The notes under the pieces: model-generated
Told to the model about the DNA's origin: nothing
What the model saw: only the letters and a program-made list of their open reading frames with translations
Database searches by the model: none
Shown here: piece by piece, positions 19,101-20,973 of the stretch
How positions within the stretch are numbered: the stretch's first letter is position 1
Layout: each line of letters opens with the position of its first letter
Position numbers and translations under genes: made by a program
From: CAYLZO01 sp964387775
GTDB taxonomy: Bacteria; Chloroflexota; Anaerolineae; JAAYZQ01
Assembly (NCBI GenBank): GCA_964387775.1
Contig: CAYLZO010000071.1
Location: 1 to 20,973 of the forward strand
DNA length: 20,973 nucleotides
Direction of reading: 5' to 3'

Positions 19101-20773
19101 TCGGGCGGGGTGCCCGGTCCGTCGTAGCGGTAGCGGTAGAGGCCGCCGGCGGCAGCGCCCAGCAGCAGGTAATCCTCGCCGGCGGCGGGCGTGGCCTGGC
19201 CGTCGGTGTCGATACCCGGATAGCGGGTTGTCACCAGCTCCCAGGCGGGGCTGGCGGCGGTGCCCACGTTGCGCACGTAGGCCAAGGAGCCATCCCCCTG
19301 GCCGACGAGGAGATCCAGGTCGCCGTCGGCGTCCACGTCGAAAAAGGCGGGGGCCGTGTAGGCGCCCAGGTGCAGGCCGGCGTAGGGCTGCACCGGCGCC
19401 GCCCAGGCGGGGGTCGCCGGCGTGCCACTTGCAGTGAGCGCCACCGAACTGGTGTTCTCGACGAAGGTCAGCGTGCCCGCCTCGTCGCCGACGAACAGGT
19501 CCAGGTCGCCGTCGGCATCGATGTCGGCAAAAGTGGGCGTGCTCCAGCCGCCGACGTCGAGGTTCAGCCAGTGGTCGGTGGTCAGTGACCAGTTGGGAGT
19601 CTGCGGCGTGCCGACGTTTTCGTAGAAACGGAGGTTGCCGCCGGCGCCGGGTCCTCCCCAGCCGCCCTCGCCGATCACGAGATCGGGGTCGCCATCGCCG
19701 TCGACGTCGGCCAGGGCGGGGAAGGCGTGGGGGTGGTCGGTCCAGGGCAGGGTTAGCAGCTCACCGTCGGGCCGCCAGTCGGGCGCGGCGGCCGTGCCGA
19801 CGTTGGTGTAGGCGTGCACCTGGCCGTGGACCTGGCCGATAAGGAGATCGGGGTCGCCGCCTGTGGTGAGCGCAGTCGAACCGTCGGCGTCCCAGTCGGC
19901 CAGGGCGGGGGCCGTGTCGCCAGCCAGCTCAAACGGGAACTCGAAACTCTGCTCAACCCAGCTCGGCGGCCCCTGGTTCTCGAAAAAGCGCAGGCCGCCC
20001 CAGTGCTCGCCGGTGACGAGGTCGGGGAAGCCGTCGCCGTTCCAGTCGCCGGCGCCGGGGCTGACGCCGCAACTGGCGCCGCCCAGGCCAATGGGGTCGG
20101 CGGCGTGGCGGGTCCAGGTGGGATTTGTGACCGGACCACCGCGCTCGTACCAGACCACAAAGCCGCAGAGGCCGACGAGTAGATCCAGATCGGCGTCGCC
20201 GTCGAGGTCGGCGAAGGCGGGTTGCAGGCCCTCGCCCGGCTCGCCGATGCCGCCGTAGCTGTCGGTCTGGAAGGTCCACGTCGGGGCGGCGGCCGTGCCG
20301 GTGTTGCGAAAGAGGTAGAGCGTGCCGCCGACGTGGCCGACGACCAGGTCCAGGTCGCCGTCGCCGTCGAGGTCGTCGAGGGCGGGGGCGGCGTTGCCAC
20401 CGGCGCTCAGGGTCGCGTCGGGCGCGGCGGGCCAGGCGGGGTCCTGGGGCGTGCCCTGGTTGTAGTAGATGAGCACCTGGCCCTCGCCGGTGCCGGCAAA
20501 GAGATCGGGCGCGCCATCGGCGGTGACGTCGGCCAGGGCGGGATAGGCCCAGCCGGGGGCGCTCACGCCGGCAAAGGCATCGGTCTCGAACTGCCAGTCG
20601 GGGGTGGCCGGCGTCCCCCGGTTGCGGTAAAAGACCAGGCGGCCCGGCTCGGCGCCGACGAGCAGGTCGGCGTCGCCGTCGGCGTCGAGGTCGGCCGGGG
20701 CGGGATGGGTCCAGTTGAGGCCGCCCAGGTAGAGGCCGGACAGGGCCTGGCCGTCGTAGGTGCCGGTCAGCAC
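16166..20773 (-). CDS. Giant extracellular FG-GAP/VCBS repeat protein, 5' end incomplete
   Basis: This frame has 1535 codons from GTG 20773, but coding continues upstream (see 20774-20973), so the true start is outside the window. The N-terminal 600 residues contain nine FG-GAP/VCBS-like blades, each about 65 residues, with the calcium-loop motif DxDxDGDxDLLVG (DLDADGDADLLVG, DVDADGDLDLLVG and similar) and a GTPATPDW-type turn; a tenth is degenerate. Together they should form one or more beta-propellers. A long region of Ig-like and jelly-roll-like segments follows, with no enzyme motif that I recognise. The C-terminus is GGVYLPLVLRDP. Three dispersed repeat segments are inserted in frame (18570-18648, 19427-19450, 19859-19882). 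It is probably a cell-surface adhesin or binding protein, upstream of the cytochrome gene. Confidence 0.82.
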   Translation of the reverse strand: MLTGTYDGQALSGLYLGGLNWTHPAPADLDADGDADLLVGAEPGRLVFYRNRGTPATPDWQFETDAFAGVSAPGWAYPALADVTADGAPDLFAGTGEGQVLIYYNQGTPQDPAWPAAPDATLSAGGNAAPALDDLDGDGDLDLVVGHVGGTLYLFRNTGTAAAPTWTFQTDSYGGIGEPGEGLQPAFADLDGDADLDLLVGLCGFVVWYERGGPVTNPTWTRHAADPIGLGGASCGVSPGAGDWNGDGFPDLVTGEHWGGLRFFENQGPPSWVEQSFEFPFELAGDTAPALADWDADGSTALTTGGDPDLLIGQVHGQVHAYTNVGTAAAPDWRPDGELLTLPWTDHPHAFPALADVDGDGDPDLVIGEGGWGGPGAGGNLRFYENVGTPQTPNWSLTTDHWLNLDVGGWSTPTFADIDADGDLDLFVGDEAGTLTFVENTSSVALTASGTPATPAWAAPVQPYAGLHLGAYTAPAFFDVDADGDLDLLVGQGDGSLAYVRNVGTAASPAWELVTTRYPGIDTDGQATPAAGEDYLLLGAAAGGLYRYRYDGPGTPPEPGGAYAPGDSVQVEGVLRLYSPAIDAGTDLEAIDVHGWPGLVMLFDGEGRAVPPESHFMSARLTPTGFPIQGGPAARAEVEGHVAPENLRYAGGHAVEGDVAVSLQLPDDLPPGIYRPTITFDFGGVPTSTQWLAANVTYHAVGPNEAALPPLAVGQVSNLPNSSPLAVGQVSNLPNLPWQLLMDDCVQGTRGAGAREDEGAFEIASQIVSQGAPFYVPPTDARSGQPIEYRLEPFLPTISFTDRRMPAPPLLPFDLPGGELAVMVQKPDSTVLDLGSEPLAQSFNRTKTTRLGGDLNGGTVQMEDVYSLAAASDRFRLIFDQYGHHVVTMTGVLSDVWGNAYAGGGTYDLWVAEPLDIDPGVLPGTPLAVGDAFNPSLQLYPRVPAAITLTLTLYPDSDPAQAETHTLTVTANRFGTFTPANTQYPISLSSPGEYRLDLTARYTAPDGTLHMGALTWGGVVMTPDAEADLVAHGRRGLDSLEYIPNHWFVAGRDLTIPEGAISHTWNPYYNGDVLWTRMSDGPYGGDSLLIGASVQDPVGSVEAAIETRFARMHPALAPPGTFEERVAVGELPLFSSTRSGRSPLLDPGGVDQIAYSYRSSQRPGVRVREVVSEDGENGGYWRLDTLYDDQLGVGVLGDQVNDFKFQYVGAVYRDLDTGRNEYLGAGNAWIFIPEDDPTGSRVMPPFAGYGPWTAEGGPLLTLRGEDVHIFIQPTGVRPGAVLEVGDTFAFAGHLLPTLDSRVAVTVTSPGGAQHLVDGQANSVGYFYDPDDDFVVTEPGLWAVDVRVWHEGRIGTGEQVLCATDPAHYDCPSGDVLGSDGGRYWFYVVPRGSERLDVSAPSPGFLAFDQEVTPIVVSVALPAGLGGATVDYTLSMPGFILAHGQATLQGDTYEVVFDPVALSADFPNLDLVGRDAPDRPGLADTFSIGLLLRGQSAEGAVYRANTLTIQGEQVFVGDAPAPAPGGVYLPLVLRDP
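18570..18648. repeat. Duplicated palindromic repeat inserted in frame
   Basis: A 37-nt sequence occurs at 18570-18606 and again, identical, at 18612-18648 (42-nt period). Each copy contains the palindrome GGGCAAGTTT-G-AAACTTGCCC. On the minus strand it encodes PLAVGQVSNLPN twice. The flanking protein reads smoothly without it, so it looks like a dispersed element that inserted with the frame preserved and then duplicated. Confidence 0.8.
19427..19450. repeat. 24-nt in-frame microinsertion (copy 1)
   Basis: Between blades the protein reads FVENTSSVALTASGTPATPAW where the other blades read like FYENVGTPQTPNW. The extra eight residues correspond to a 24-nt segment related (16 of 24 identical) to the segment at 19859-19882, sharing a GCGCTCAC core on the minus strand. 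Confidence 0.5.
19859..19882. repeat. 24-nt in-frame microinsertion (copy 2)
   Basis: A calcium-loop motif expected as DWDADGDPDLLIG reads DWDADG-STALTTGG-DPDLLIG. The extra eight codons, containing GGTTCGACTGCGCTCAC on the minus strand, resemble a dispersed repeat known from many bacterial genomes. The insertion splits the Asp ladder of this blade. Confidence 0.55.
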
Positions 20774-20973
20774 GCGGGTCCAAGCGCCGTCGACGACCAG
20801 CGGGCCGACGGTGCCGGTCAGCGTCCAGGCGGCGCCGACGTAGTTGTGCGTGGCGCCGGCGTCGTCGATGTGCAGCTCCAGGCCGCCGGTGCTAGCAAAG
20901 GGGGTCTGGTAGTCGCCGTGGCGTGGGTGTGGGGCAGGTAAAGGATGGTGCCGGGGAAGGGGTTAACGCCCTC
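20774..20973 (-). other. Upstream coding part of the FG-GAP protein with an apparent 1-nt frameshift
   Basis: From the window edge the minus strand codes EGVNPFPGTILYLPHTH (20973 to 20923). Convincing coding then resumes in the next frame as HGDYQTPFASTGGLELHIDD from 20920, running into the main frame with WTLTGTVGPLVVDGAWTRV. The second frame has a stop at 20963-20965. A single missing base near 20921-20922 explains both halves. It is either a sequencing or assembly error or a real lesion that would make the gene a pseudogene. Confidence 0.6.

Overview
This is a GC-rich bacterial window that looks like part of a Chloroflexota (probably Anaerolineae-like) chromosome. That is an inference from several traits: GC-rich coding with near-consensus TTGnnn/TATAAT promoters, a diverged Rho, a PASTA-less Ser/Thr kinase with a WD40-like C-terminus, secreted proteins ending in hydrophobic-basic tails (FLPTIRKE, YLPLVLRDP), and many short palindromic repeats of kinds I associate with that phylum. 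No rRNA, tRNA, CRISPR array, transposase or phage gene was seen.

Layout. 1-868: an antitoxin/toxin-like pair (UPF0175 and a DUF3368 PIN-like protein) behind a promoter with three helically phased half-sites. 865-3354 (-): a membrane-anchored Ser/Thr kinase. 3575-6162 (-): rho followed by an overlapping MFS transporter gene. 6261-6390: a divergent promoter region with an operator-like palindrome and a 69-bp hairpin element between 10-bp direct repeats. 6395-7609: a uracil-DNA glycosylase-like gene and a RidA-family gene separated by a dispersed repeat. 7610-7936: a structured leader. 7937-10971: cysM, mec, cysO and moeZ, a protein-thiocarboxylate cysteine biosynthesis operon. 11095-14503: a secreted protein, a 72-aa Cys-rich protein, a pRiA4b ORF-3-like protein with zinc fingers, an NTF2-like protein, a two-TM protein and an FmdB-type zinc ribbon. 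14515 to the window end (-): a pentaheme c-type cytochrome downstream of a giant FG-GAP/VCBS repeat protein that runs off the window.

How the genes work together. In the sulfur operon the MoeZ-like protein (E1 plus rhodanese) should adenylate and thiolate the ubiquitin-like CysO; the CysM-like PLP enzyme should use the thiocarboxylate to make a CysO-cysteine adduct; the JAMM peptidase Mec should release cysteine. Two things stand out. First, the 5' leader encodes an 11-aa peptide, MQFCTCLKRGQ, with its own ribosome site, and its stop-codon region can form 16 base pairs with the core of a downstream terminator-like structure. This is the architecture of a cysteine-sensing transcription attenuator. 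Second, CysO does not end at its Gly-Gly but carries about 21 extra residues, so it should need proteolytic maturation, plausibly by the neighbouring JAMM protein.

The window is also rich in small palindromic or in-frame insertions: an 81-bp element with perfect 18-bp terminal inverted repeats, three related TTGCGAGG-type repeats, a CCGCAAAGG inverted repeat, and at least four in-frame microinsertions in the FG-GAP protein gene. An apparent 1-nt frameshift interrupts that gene near position 20922.
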